Of a stretch of 64,000 bases of DNA, positions 57,332-64,000 are shown piece after piece. Below the pieces are notes generated by a model. That model had not been told where the DNA came from, made no database searches, and worked only from the letters and a program-made list of their open reading frames with translations. Source of the DNA: Paucibacter sp. KBW04 (GTDB lineage Bacteria > Pseudomonadota > Gammaproteobacteria > Burkholderiales > Burkholderiaceae_C); the NCBI RefSeq assembly GCF_003852425.1, contig NZ_QAJN01000018.1, forward strand, positions 109,376 through 173,375, given 5' to 3'. A program made the translations under genes and the position numbers. Every line of letters starts with the position of its first letter. The first letter of the stretch is position 1.

Positions 57332-57991
57332 TCAGAACAGACCGCTTAAGCCGAGCGCGTTGAGCGGGCTGCTCACGGACTTGGCGGCCAGGGCCTCGCG
57401 GCTGCGCAGATGGCTGATGAAGAGGCTGCCCCCTTTGGCGCTGAAGCCCAGGTCGTCGCTGCTGAGCACCCGCAGGCTCAGCGAGACCTTGGCGCGCAAG
57501 GGGTTGAGCTGCGGGTCAAAGGCCTCTTCGGTGATGGCGAACTCGCTCACCCGCACTGGCAGCACACGGTCCTGGCTCCAGACAAAAAGCAGCAGGGGCG
57601 CGGCAGGCGGCAGGATCTCCAACGTGCCGCGTGCGCTCTGGCCCGCCAAGCTCATCAGCTGATCCACCGAGGGGTTGATCAAGGACTCCAGCAAGGCCAG
57701 CTGCGGCGCGATGCCATGGGCCACAGCGAGCGCATGGGCTTCTGGGCTTTCGAGTTGGTCGGTGGCGTCGATCTCGGCATCCAGCCGGAAGGTTTCGATG
57801 GCTGGGCCTTTGAGGCGGAAGGGCTGGGCCCGTGCCCCGCCGCCATCGCCGCCGCTGCCCTGCACCTGGTAGCTGCGGCTCAAGCTGTCAGGGTTGTATT
57901 GCAAAGCGATGCTGCGGCTGACGCCGCTGCCGTCTGGCGTCAGCAAGACCAGGCCGCCTTTGATCAGCTTGGGGCTGCTGGACAGACTCAT
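57332..57991 (-). CDS. CIS tube-type / LysM hub-associated protein (Afp7-like)
   Basis: A 219-residue protein like the 'CIS tube protein N-terminal' family: LVLLTPDGSGVSRSIALQYN and ETFRLDAEIDATDQLE are the family-like parts, with a later PLLLFVWSQDRVLPVRVSEF strand. It probably sits between hub and inner tube. ATG 57991 overlaps the previous gene by ATGA. Confidence 0.8.
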   Translation of the reverse strand: MSLSSSPKLIKGGLVLLTPDGSGVSRSIALQYNPDSLSRSYQVQGSGGDGGGARAQPFRLKGPAIETFRLDAEIDATDQLESPEAHALAVAHGIAPQLALLESLINPSVDQLMSLAGQSARGTLEILPPAAPLLLFVWSQDRVLPVRVSEFAITEEAFDPQLNPLRAKVSLSLRVLSSDDLGFSAKGGSLFISHLRSREALAAKSVSSPLNALGLSGLF

Positions 57992-58215
57992 GGCTTTGCT
58001 CCCGCATCGGGCACGATGGGGGTAGTCACCGGCACATAGCGCCCATCACGCAGGGTCACGGCCTGGCCCAGGCCGGCCAGCTCCTCGATCAGGGCGCGCA
58101 CCCGCGCACCGATCTCGCCGCTGTCGTCCAGTTGGGGGTCTTGCAGGGCGGCCCATTCATTGAGCGAGCGCAGCAGGCGTTCGATCTGGGCCTGTTCTTG
58201 CGGCTTGGGCTTCAT
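57988..58215 (-). CDS. Small eCIS operon protein (75 aa)
   Basis: A 75-residue hydrophilic protein with an N-terminal helix (QAQIERLLRSLNEWAALQ) and a strand-like tail (QAVTLRDGRYVPVTTP). ATG 58215; both ends are ATGA overlaps. No family recognised. It may be a small structural or chaperone piece. Confidence 0.7.
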   Translation of the reverse strand: MKPKPQEQAQIERLLRSLNEWAALQDPQLDDSGEIGARVRALIEELAGLGQAVTLRDGRYVPVTTPIVPDAGAKP

Positions 58216-58877
58216 AGCACGGGATGGGTGATGGCACCCGTGGTGGCGTTGGCCACCACGGAGTACTGCCAAGGCAGCTCGCTGATAGGCGAGGCCGCCA
58301 GGGTGCCGGTGGTGGTGGTGGGGACTTCGGCCGTGCGGTACAGGCCGATGTGGAACTTGAGCCGGGCTTCCATACCAGGGGCGAAGGCATAGCCCAGCGA
58401 GCTGGGGCCAGGGTCGTCGGTGGCGCTGAAGCCGCCTGCCTCGGTCGTGTAGTTGCGGCGTTGGCTGGGTGTGCTCCAGTAGATGGGGTCGGCGTCGATC
58501 GAGTCCACCTGCTCGGTGGGGAAGTTGTAGGGCACGACGCTGCCGTACATGACGGCGTTGCGAAAGGTCCCGTCCGCATTCTTCAGATGGCCTTGCACCT
58601 TGTTGACCAGGCAGAAGTCGGCGGCATTGAGGCCGGTGGGCACGGCCACATTGAACTTGATGTGCTTGTGCGACACATTGCCCGTGTCGGCATAGCTGTC
58701 GTTCGACAAGCTGAGGCTGGGGCTGGCCGGTGCGGCGGCGGGGCGGGCCGCAGGGGTGCGTGCGGGCGTTTGCGCATGGCTGCCGCCACCCGCATCCACG
58801 GCGTCCCGACCGGCTTGGGCGCGGCTTGGCCTGGCCGGCAGGGCGCTGGCGCTTGGGAGCGAAGCGTGGGTTTTCAT
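58212..58877 (-). CDS. Unknown eCIS operon protein (cargo or adaptor candidate)
   Basis: A 221-residue protein with an Ala/Pro/Ser-rich disordered N-terminus (1-55) and a compact C-terminal domain. Visible pieces are HIKFNVAVPTGLNAADFCL, NAVMYGSVVPYNFPTEQVDS and YAFAPGMEARLKFHIGLYR. It is not a known structural gene and is embedded between ATPase and hub. Cargo loading by a flexible N-terminus, as in other injection systems, is possible. Overlaps on both sides are 4 bp, so its amount is tied to the machine. Confidence 0.7.
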   Translation of the reverse strand: MKTHASLPSASALPARPSRAQAGRDAVDAGGGSHAQTPARTPAARPAAAPASPSLSLSNDSYADTGNVSHKHIKFNVAVPTGLNAADFCLVNKVQGHLKNADGTFRNAVMYGSVVPYNFPTEQVDSIDADPIYWSTPSQRRNYTTEAGGFSATDDPGPSSLGYAFAPGMEARLKFHIGLYRTAEVPTTTTGTLAASPISELPWQYSVVANATTGAITHPVL

Positions 58878-59131
58878 CGGCGGGCTCCTGGCTTGTGGGT
58901 GCAGGCGCTTTGGCAGGCGGTCGCTATCGCCGCGCTCACCCGCGCCACCTCGGCGTTTGAAAAGTCGCCCATGGGTCGGCGGGCCAGGGCCAAGCGGACT
59001 TCCTGCTCAATGCAGTCGTGCAGCAGGGTCTTGAGCTGGGCCAGGTCATGCGCGGACCAGCCCTCACCCACCCCGGCCGGCAGTTGCAGGACGAGCGGCG
59101 GCAGCTCGATCTGGAGGGCGTCGTGCTTCAT
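58874..59131 (-). CDS. Small eCIS operon protein (85 aa)
   Basis: An 85-residue protein: a strand-like start LQIELPPLVLQLPAGVGEGW, then two helices (AHDLAQLKTLLHDCIEQEVR and NAEVARVSAAIATACQ). It is coupled by ATGA to the ATPase gene and to the next one. No family recognised; it may be a tail or sheath accessory. Confidence 0.7.
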   Translation of the reverse strand: MKHDALQIELPPLVLQLPAGVGEGWSAHDLAQLKTLLHDCIEQEVRLALARRPMGDFSNAEVARVSAAIATACQSACTHKPGARR

Positions 59132-61134
59132 GGTCCGGGCTCCTCGCGGCAGGCCGCACCGGGCGGGCGGTCCAGCTTGGCGTATTCATTGCGGGCGGCC
59201 TGCAAGAGCAGGGCCTGGTGGATGGGCTGGCCCAGCTCGGCGGCGCGGAAGGCGGCCGCCAAGACCACATTGCGGATATGCGCGCCGCTGAGGTCCAGGC
59301 GGGCCAGGCTGGGGATGTCGATTTCGCCCAGGGGCGCGGTGGGTGGGAACTGGCCTTGCCAGATCAGCGCCCGGGCCGCTGCGTCGGGGAAGGGGAAGTT
59401 GACGATAAAGGGGATGCGGCGCAGAAAGGCGCGGTCCAGCGCGCTCTTCATATTGCTGGTGAGAATGGCCATGCCTCGGTAGGACTCGATGCGCTGCAGC
59501 AGATAGGCCACCTCGATATTGGCGTGGCGGTCGTGGCTGTCTTTGACCTCGCTGCGCTTGCCGAACAGGGCATCGGCCTCGTCGAACAAAAGCAGGGCGC
59601 CGCCGGCCTCGGCGGCGTCGAAGACTTGTTTGAGGTTTTTCTCGGTCTCACCGATGTATTTGCTGACCAGCAGGGCCAGGTCGATGCGATAGAGGTCCAG
59701 GCCCAGCTCATGGGCGATGGCCTCGGCAGCCAGGGTCTTGCCGGTGCCGGAGTCGCCCGCGAACAGGGCGCACAGGCCTTGGCCGCGTGAGCTCTTGGCG
59801 GCAAAGCCCCAGTCTTGAAACACCTTGTGGGCCTGGCGCAGCTGGCTGACGATGGCGCGCAAGGCCTGGGCTTGTGGCGGGGGCAGCACCAGCGCGTCCA
59901 GCCCCTGCCGTGTCGGGATGTGGCTGGCCAAATGCTCCAGCCCGCGCAGCTTGTTGCGGGCGGCGGTGCGGGCGCTGGGCCAGATCATCGGCACCGCCTC
60001 GCTGGCGGGTGCTTGGCGCAGCTGCCGGGCCAGCTCGGCCATGTCTTGGGCTGCCAGGCTGAATTGGCGGGCGGCGCGAGCCAGCTCGGCGTGCAGCGCG
60101 GCCTCGGCACCTGGCGGCGCGCAGGCCAGCAGGGCAGCCTCGGCGGCTTGGCGGCAGTCCTCGGCGCTGAGTTGCAGATGCAGCAGGCGATGCGCCGGAT
60201 CTTGACCCGCGCCCAGCAAGAGCTCGGGTGGCGGCGCGCCCAGCAGCAGGGCGGAGCTGTGCAGCTGCTCGAGCAGGCGGGCAAGCTTGAGTTCGGCCCC
60301 GCTGCCGCTCTCGGGCGCAAGCAGCAGGGGCCAGGCGCCGCTGAGGCCGACCTCGCGGTCCAGGTAGCGGGCGCAGCGCAGCAGCTCGGACGGGGCCTCG
60401 GGCAGGTCTTGGGCGCGCATCAGCAAGAGCCCGCGCGGTGCCAGGGCCTGGCGGCACAGATTCAGCAAAGCCTCGACATGGCCGCCGGGCGCTTGCAGGC
60501 AGATCAGGCGGGCGGCCTGCGGGCTGGCTTGGCGCAGCAGAGCTTGCAGGCTTTGCTGCAGCGCAGGCCAGGGCGTGGGGCCTGCCGAGGCCGGGGCGGC
60601 CAGCGGGTGTAAGAGCCCGTCCAGTCGCTGCTCACGGGCCGGGACCCCGGCGATGTAATGCAATAGCCGCTCGGGCAAGCGCAGCGGGGCCTCGGGCAGG
60701 CTGGCGCAGGTCGGGTCGGGCTCGAGCAAGAGGCGATCGCGCAGCGGCGCTTCGGTGGAGAGGGCATCCCAATGCGGCTCGCTCAGCAGCCGCATCGCTT
60801 GGGCGAAGCTGGGAGCCAGGCCTGCGCTGTGCGGGAACAGCTGGTTCAGCAGTTGGCGCAGGCCGGAGTCCAGCTGCACCCCCGCCAGCAGCAGGAGCAG
60901 CTCGGTCTCAAAGGTGGAGAGGCCAAAGCGTTGCCGGATGTGCAACAAGGCCGGGCAGGCATCGCCTGTTGGAGCGGGCAGCAGGTCTGCGCTGGGCCTG
61001 TTGCTGTCTCCGTCCAAGGCTTGCTGCAGGCGCTGACGCAGCAGGCCCAGGGCTTGTACCAGCCAGGCTTGATTGACTTGCGCCCAGTCGACCCCAGCCG
61101 GGTTCAGGGCGGCCCACTCGCGCGGCGCATTCAT
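59128..61134 (-). CDS. AAA+ ATPase (Afp15/Pvc15 type)
   Basis: A 668-residue ATPase. Residues 1-430 form the N-terminal part typical of injection-system ATPases. The AAA+ core has Walker A GDSGTGKT with Lys466, Walker B LLLFDEADALFG (Asp518, Glu519), sensor 1 AILTSNMKSALD and arginine-finger region FLRRIPFIVNFP. In Afp/PVC systems this protein is needed to assemble or finish the particle. ATG 61134 overlaps the Pvc16 gene by ATGA; an upstream frame is not used. Confidence 0.92.
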   Translation of the reverse strand: MNAPREWAALNPAGVDWAQVNQAWLVQALGLLRQRLQQALDGDSNRPSADLLPAPTGDACPALLHIRQRFGLSTFETELLLLLAGVQLDSGLRQLLNQLFPHSAGLAPSFAQAMRLLSEPHWDALSTEAPLRDRLLLEPDPTCASLPEAPLRLPERLLHYIAGVPAREQRLDGLLHPLAAPASAGPTPWPALQQSLQALLRQASPQAARLICLQAPGGHVEALLNLCRQALAPRGLLLMRAQDLPEAPSELLRCARYLDREVGLSGAWPLLLAPESGSGAELKLARLLEQLHSSALLLGAPPPELLLGAGQDPAHRLLHLQLSAEDCRQAAEAALLACAPPGAEAALHAELARAARQFSLAAQDMAELARQLRQAPASEAVPMIWPSARTAARNKLRGLEHLASHIPTRQGLDALVLPPPQAQALRAIVSQLRQAHKVFQDWGFAAKSSRGQGLCALFAGDSGTGKTLAAEAIAHELGLDLYRIDLALLVSKYIGETEKNLKQVFDAAEAGGALLLFDEADALFGKRSEVKDSHDRHANIEVAYLLQRIESYRGMAILTSNMKSALDRAFLRRIPFIVNFPFPDAAARALIWQGQFPPTAPLGEIDIPSLARLDLSGAHIRNVVLAAAFRAAELGQPIHQALLLQAARNEYAKLDRPPGAACREEPGP

Positions 61135-62480
61135 GGCGGCACCCCCAGCATTTGCGTCGGGTCGAAGGCGGGGGCGGGGCCGCTGAGGTCGAGCAGATGG
61201 CTGTCCACACCGTCGACCCGCAGACGCAGGCGGTAGTTGCCGGCGGGCAAAGTGGCGGGGAACTCGAATTGCAGGGGCAGGGCGGCATTGGCGCGCGGCA
61301 GGGCGGCGGCTTCCTGGTCGCCCAAGATCAGCTGCGCGCTCTGCTGCGGCAAGACTTGCGGGCGGCAATGCAGGCTGAGCAGTACCCGGCTGGGCACGCC
61401 GCCACGGCTGACGCTGGCGGCGGGCAGGCCCAGTGCCGCGTCGGCGCTGATGACGGCAGCGGGTGCCAGCAGCAGGCCCAGGCTATTGCTCTCACGCAGC
61501 AACGGCTCGCCGTCGGGGGTGAAGCGCAGGCGCAGGCTCCACAGGCCGGGGGCAAAGCGGCTCTGATCGGCCAAGGTATTCGGCAGGGTGAAGCTGAGCT
61601 GCGTCCCGGTCGGGTTGACGCTGCTGGGGGTGATCAACACCGGCGCGGCCAGCAGGCGGTGGCTGAGCAGCAGCTGGTGGCCGCTGCCGGCCAGGTGCAG
61701 GCCCTCCACCGTTAGCGTATCGCCCAGGCAGGCGCTGCTCTGCCCATTGGGCGCGGCCAGGCTGAGCAAGGTGGGCAGGGGCGGCTGCAGATTGGCCTGC
61801 ACCTGCACGCCGCGGTCGCGCCCGCTGGCGGGGTCCAGCGGGCCGCGTGAGAGCACGGGCAGGGGGCGTCGCGTGGGCTTGCTGCCCTCGATCAGCACGA
61901 CCGAGATTTGATAGGCCGCCGAGGGCCGGTAATGCGATTGCAGGGCGGACCAGAGTTTGCTGATTTCGTCCGTGCCCATCACGGCCGGGGTGATTTTGAT
62001 CAGCTCGACCTGATCGGCGAGATCGGCGGCGGCCAGGGCCTGGAAGGCCGGTGGCAGCAAGCTGGTGTTGACCGGGTTGGATTGCAGGGCGCGGCGGATG
62101 GCGGCACGGTCCAGCACCGGGCGCTCGTGCAGCAGATGCATGGCATAGCCCAGCAGGATCTCGGCATGGAAATCGGCCTGCGCGTAGGCGGTGATGACGT
62201 AGTGCAGATCCAGGGCCAGCGGGGCGTTGCTGAGGCGTTCGCCCGTCACGCTGCTGCGGCTGGGCAGGGCGCTGTTGCGCCAGGCCGCGTTGTGGCTGAG
62301 CTGGTGCAAAAAGATATTCAGCTGGGGGCTGGCCTGGGGGTCTTGGAGGTTGATGGTGTCGGGTGCCACGGCCGAGACCTTGATCACATTGCCCAGGGCG
62401 GCACCTGCCTCGATCAAGCCGTTGTCCAGCAGATTGCGCAACACGGCGCTGACGGCGCCGATGGCCAGGGGCGAGCTCAT
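61131..62480 (-). CDS. DUF4255 tube/sheath terminator (Afp16/Pvc16 type)
   Basis: A 449-residue protein. The DUF4255/Pvc16_N domain is at 1-190: SAVLRNLLDNGLIEAG, LNIFLHQLSHNAAWRNS and LALDLHYVITAYAQ. This protein caps the distal end of the particle. A second, strand-rich half (about 240-449) has two Ig-like segments, longer than Afp16. Both ends overlap by ATGA. Confidence 0.92.
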   Translation of the reverse strand: MSSPLAIGAVSAVLRNLLDNGLIEAGAALGNVIKVSAVAPDTINLQDPQASPQLNIFLHQLSHNAAWRNSALPSRSSVTGERLSNAPLALDLHYVITAYAQADFHAEILLGYAMHLLHERPVLDRAAIRRALQSNPVNTSLLPPAFQALAAADLADQVELIKITPAVMGTDEISKLWSALQSHYRPSAAYQISVVLIEGSKPTRRPLPVLSRGPLDPASGRDRGVQVQANLQPPLPTLLSLAAPNGQSSACLGDTLTVEGLHLAGSGHQLLLSHRLLAAPVLITPSSVNPTGTQLSFTLPNTLADQSRFAPGLWSLRLRFTPDGEPLLRESNSLGLLLAPAAVISADAALGLPAASVSRGGVPSRVLLSLHCRPQVLPQQSAQLILGDQEAAALPRANAALPLQFEFPATLPAGNYRLRLRVDGVDSHLLDLSGPAPAFDPTQMLGVPP

Positions 62481-63274
62481 GGACCACCTCCCGCGCTGCC
62501 GCCGCCACCTTGCTTGCCTTGGCGCAGATAGTCGGCCAGGGACAAGGTGCCGCCAGCGCTGCGGCTGCGGCCGGCTGCGGGCGCATGGGCCGCAGGCACC
62601 AGCTGGGGCCGGGGGGGCGTGAGGTGAATGTCGATGCGGCCTATCGTGAGCTGGAGTTGGAGCGGCTGGGGCGCTGGGCTGGGTGCTCGCGCGCAGAGGC
62701 GGGCTTGGGTTGGCAAGGCGCGTAGCGCTGCGCTCGGCTTTGGCGCGTCTGCAGCGGTGAGCTGCGGAGGCGGCCTGAGTTGCAAGTCGGATGTGTCAGG
62801 GCTGGGCCTAGCCCGTGGCGAGGCGGGCGAAACCCGTTCTGCGAGGCGGGTGTTGTCGGCAGCGTGCGGCGAGCCGGTGATGACGGCGCTGAACGCTTGC
62901 GGGGCGGGCTGCGCCATGGCCTCGGTGCTCGTCTTGGCGATTTCGGGTGAGCGGCTGCTGGGCGCTTTGCCCTGGGCATGGGCATGGCTGAATGGGGCGG
63001 GGCCGACCCACTGGGTCTGCGGCGGGGTGGCGGCTGCGGGGCGTGGCCGTATGGCTTGCTGCGGCTGTGGGTCGCTGGCCTCGGGTCCGAGCGCCTCGCT
63101 TGCCTCCGCCCAGGGGGCCAGCGCTTGCTTGCCGGGCCTGGCCCAGGCGCTTGCCGCCAAGGGAGCGCGCAGGGCCGGGCGCTGGGCCTTGGGGTCCCAA
63201 GGCGCGAGCGCCTCCAGCCAGGCCAGGGCTGGCAGCGCCTGCAAAGGCATGGAGGTGGCGCGCTTGTTCTTCAC
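62477..63274 (-). CDS. Pro/Ala-rich linker protein with IGRIDIH motif
   Basis: A 265-residue protein of low complexity. Ala, Pro, Ser and Gln dominate 1-190. The C-terminal end has a conserved-looking LQLTIGRIDIHLTPP strand and LSLADYLRQGKQGG. The same pair of motifs is recalled from proteins next to injection-system baseplate genes. Start is GTG 63274, overlapping the zinc-ribbon gene by GTGA; ATG 63250 is the alternative. Function unknown; it could tether the particle or act as an assembly guide. Confidence 0.72.
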   Translation of the reverse strand: MKNKRATSMPLQALPALAWLEALAPWDPKAQRPALRAPLAASAWARPGKQALAPWAEASEALGPEASDPQPQQAIRPRPAAATPPQTQWVGPAPFSHAHAQGKAPSSRSPEIAKTSTEAMAQPAPQAFSAVITGSPHAADNTRLAERVSPASPRARPSPDTSDLQLRPPPQLTAADAPKPSAALRALPTQARLCARAPSPAPQPLQLQLTIGRIDIHLTPPRPQLVPAAHAPAAGRSRSAGGTLSLADYLRQGKQGGGGSAGGGP

Positions 63275-64000
63275 GGGCTCGCCTCTTCGCAGAGCTGCAG
63301 ATAGGCCTGCCGCCGACGCGGGCTCAGGCTCAGCACCTGCTCTTCACTCCAGCCAAAGGCACGGGCCAGTTGGCCGATCTCGCTTAGCAATTGCTCGGCC
63401 TGGCCGCGCAGCTCTTGCCACAGCAAGGGGGCCGGGGCGAGCGGGGCCGACCAGTCTTGCGCGCAATCGGGGCAATGCAGTTGCAGGCGGATGTGGGCGG
63501 CGGGGTCGAGCTGTTCCAGCCGCTCGGCCAGGGCTTGGCAAAGCGGCTCGGGCAGGGGGGCCAGCCGCGCCGCCTCGTTGGGGGGCTCGCAGTCCAGGAT
63601 GCAGCGTTGCAAGAGCAAACGTGCGAACTGAGCGCCGTCTAGCGCCGGGCCGAGGGCAGGTGGCTGGGCCTGGGTCAATGCGCTGGCGCAGGCCTGCAAA
63701 TCTTCCGCCACGGGGCGGCGAAAACGCAGGTGGTAACCGTCCAGCTCCAGCACCTGTTCTTCGCTGGCTTCGCTGGGCGTTTTGGCGTCGTTCAGCGAAT
63801 GCAGCAGGGCCCGGCAGTCCAGGCTGAACTCGACCGGGCTGGCGCAGTGTGGGCAGTCGGCCAGCAGCGCCAGCTGCGGGCCCAGCAGGCGCTCGCGCAG
63901 GGCCAGCAGGCGCAGATTGCGCTCGCCCAGGCCTTGGGGCAGAGCGCGGGCATTGGCATGGCTTGCGCCATCGGCGTCGAAGGCCAAGAGCAAGTCCTCC
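63271..64000 (-). CDS. Zinc-ribbon baseplate-associated protein (partial, T4-type)
   Basis: At least 240 residues; the frame stays open to the window edge, so the N-terminus is missing. Two CxxC pairs, DCPHCASPV and HCPDCAQDW, could bind zinc. The C-terminal GWSEEQVLSLSPRRRQAYL is like that of T4-type baseplate hub chaperone proteins in injection-system loci. A TTG at 63993 is in frame but probably not the real start, because the frame has no stop before the edge. Confidence 0.75.
   Translation of the reverse strand, partial: EDLLLAFDADGASHANARALPQGLGERNLRLLALRERLLGPQLALLADCPHCASPVEFSLDCRALLHSLNDAKTPSEASEEQVLELDGYHLRFRRPVAEDLQACASALTQAQPPALGPALDGAQFARLLLQRCILDCEPPNEAARLAPLPEPLCQALAERLEQLDPAAHIRLQLHCPDCAQDWSAPLAPAPLLWQELRGQAEQLLSEIGQLARAFGWSEEQVLSLSPRRRQAYLQLCEEASP

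Noticed and set aside
61135-61368. N-terminal extension of the AAA+ ATPase
   Set aside because: The added 78 residues are Arg/Pro/Ala shadow of the Pvc16 gene; ATG 61134 fits the ATGA overlap.
43492-64000. Reading the contractile locus as an ordinary prophage
   Set aside because: No capsid, portal, terminase, lysis or integrase genes are seen, while Pvc15/Pvc16-type genes are present; the missing sheath and tube could still change this view.

Overview
The window is high-GC, densely coded DNA with the gene content of a betaproteobacterium of the order Burkholderiales, most likely a Roseateles/Paucibacter/Pelomonas-type organism. This rests on a tkt ... gap order, a birA next to a SPOR-like gene, a PEP-CTERM protein, a DNA topoisomerase III with a Lys/Ala-rich tail, and overall base composition. 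No rRNA or tRNA gene was seen, and the taxonomic call is from recognition, not from a search.

Layout. 1-3.9 kb: a long imperfect palindrome, then a two-gene signalling operon (cytoplasmic PAS histidine kinase and a receiver protein with a degraded HD-GYP domain). 4.1-9.6 kb: a minus-strand group with a 2OG-Fe(II) oxygenase-like protein, HupE/UreJ-like membrane protein, PpiC-type prolyl isomerase, DUF3604 protein and a PCu(A)C-like protein. 9.8-13.8 kb: BLUF photoreceptor, VOC protein, GNAT, methyltransferase, small unknowns and a PEP-CTERM protein. 13.8-19 kb: hemerythrin protein, transketolase (tkt), an exported duplicated-domain protein and GAPDH (gap). 19-28.8 kb: subtilase with a GlyGly-CTERM-like end, SPOR-like protein, birA, a SET-domain lysine methyltransferase divergent from topB, and a membrane sensor kinase. 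28.8-31.6 kb: a 620-bp gene-poor gap, an MFS transporter and a small membrane protein. 31.7-43.5 kb: M16 peptidase, AEC transporter, methyltransferase coupled to an APH(3')-like kinase, acetyltransferases, unknowns, an AraC/GyrI regulator and proA.

43.5-64 kb (minus strand, running in from beyond the right edge) is the outstanding region: a 19-gene operon for a contractile, phage-tail-like injection system of the extracellular (PVC/Afp, eCIS) kind. In transcription order it encodes a zinc-ribbon baseplate-associated protein (cut by the window edge), a Pro/Ala-rich linker protein, a Pvc16/DUF4255 tube terminator, a Pvc15-type AAA+ ATPase, three small or unknown proteins, a LysM/CIS-tube type hub protein, a LysM 'tail X' protein, hub protein D, spike protein V, a PAAR-like tip, gp25, two gp6/J-like wedge proteins, a gpI-like protein, a large DUF6519/beta-helix fibre and a LysM-like protein. 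Eleven of the junctions are 4-bp ATGA/GTGA overlaps, so the set is made as one translationally coupled unit. Sheath, tube and tape-measure genes are not in the window and should lie to the right. The three unknown proteins between ATPase and hub are the best candidates for cargo or adaptors.
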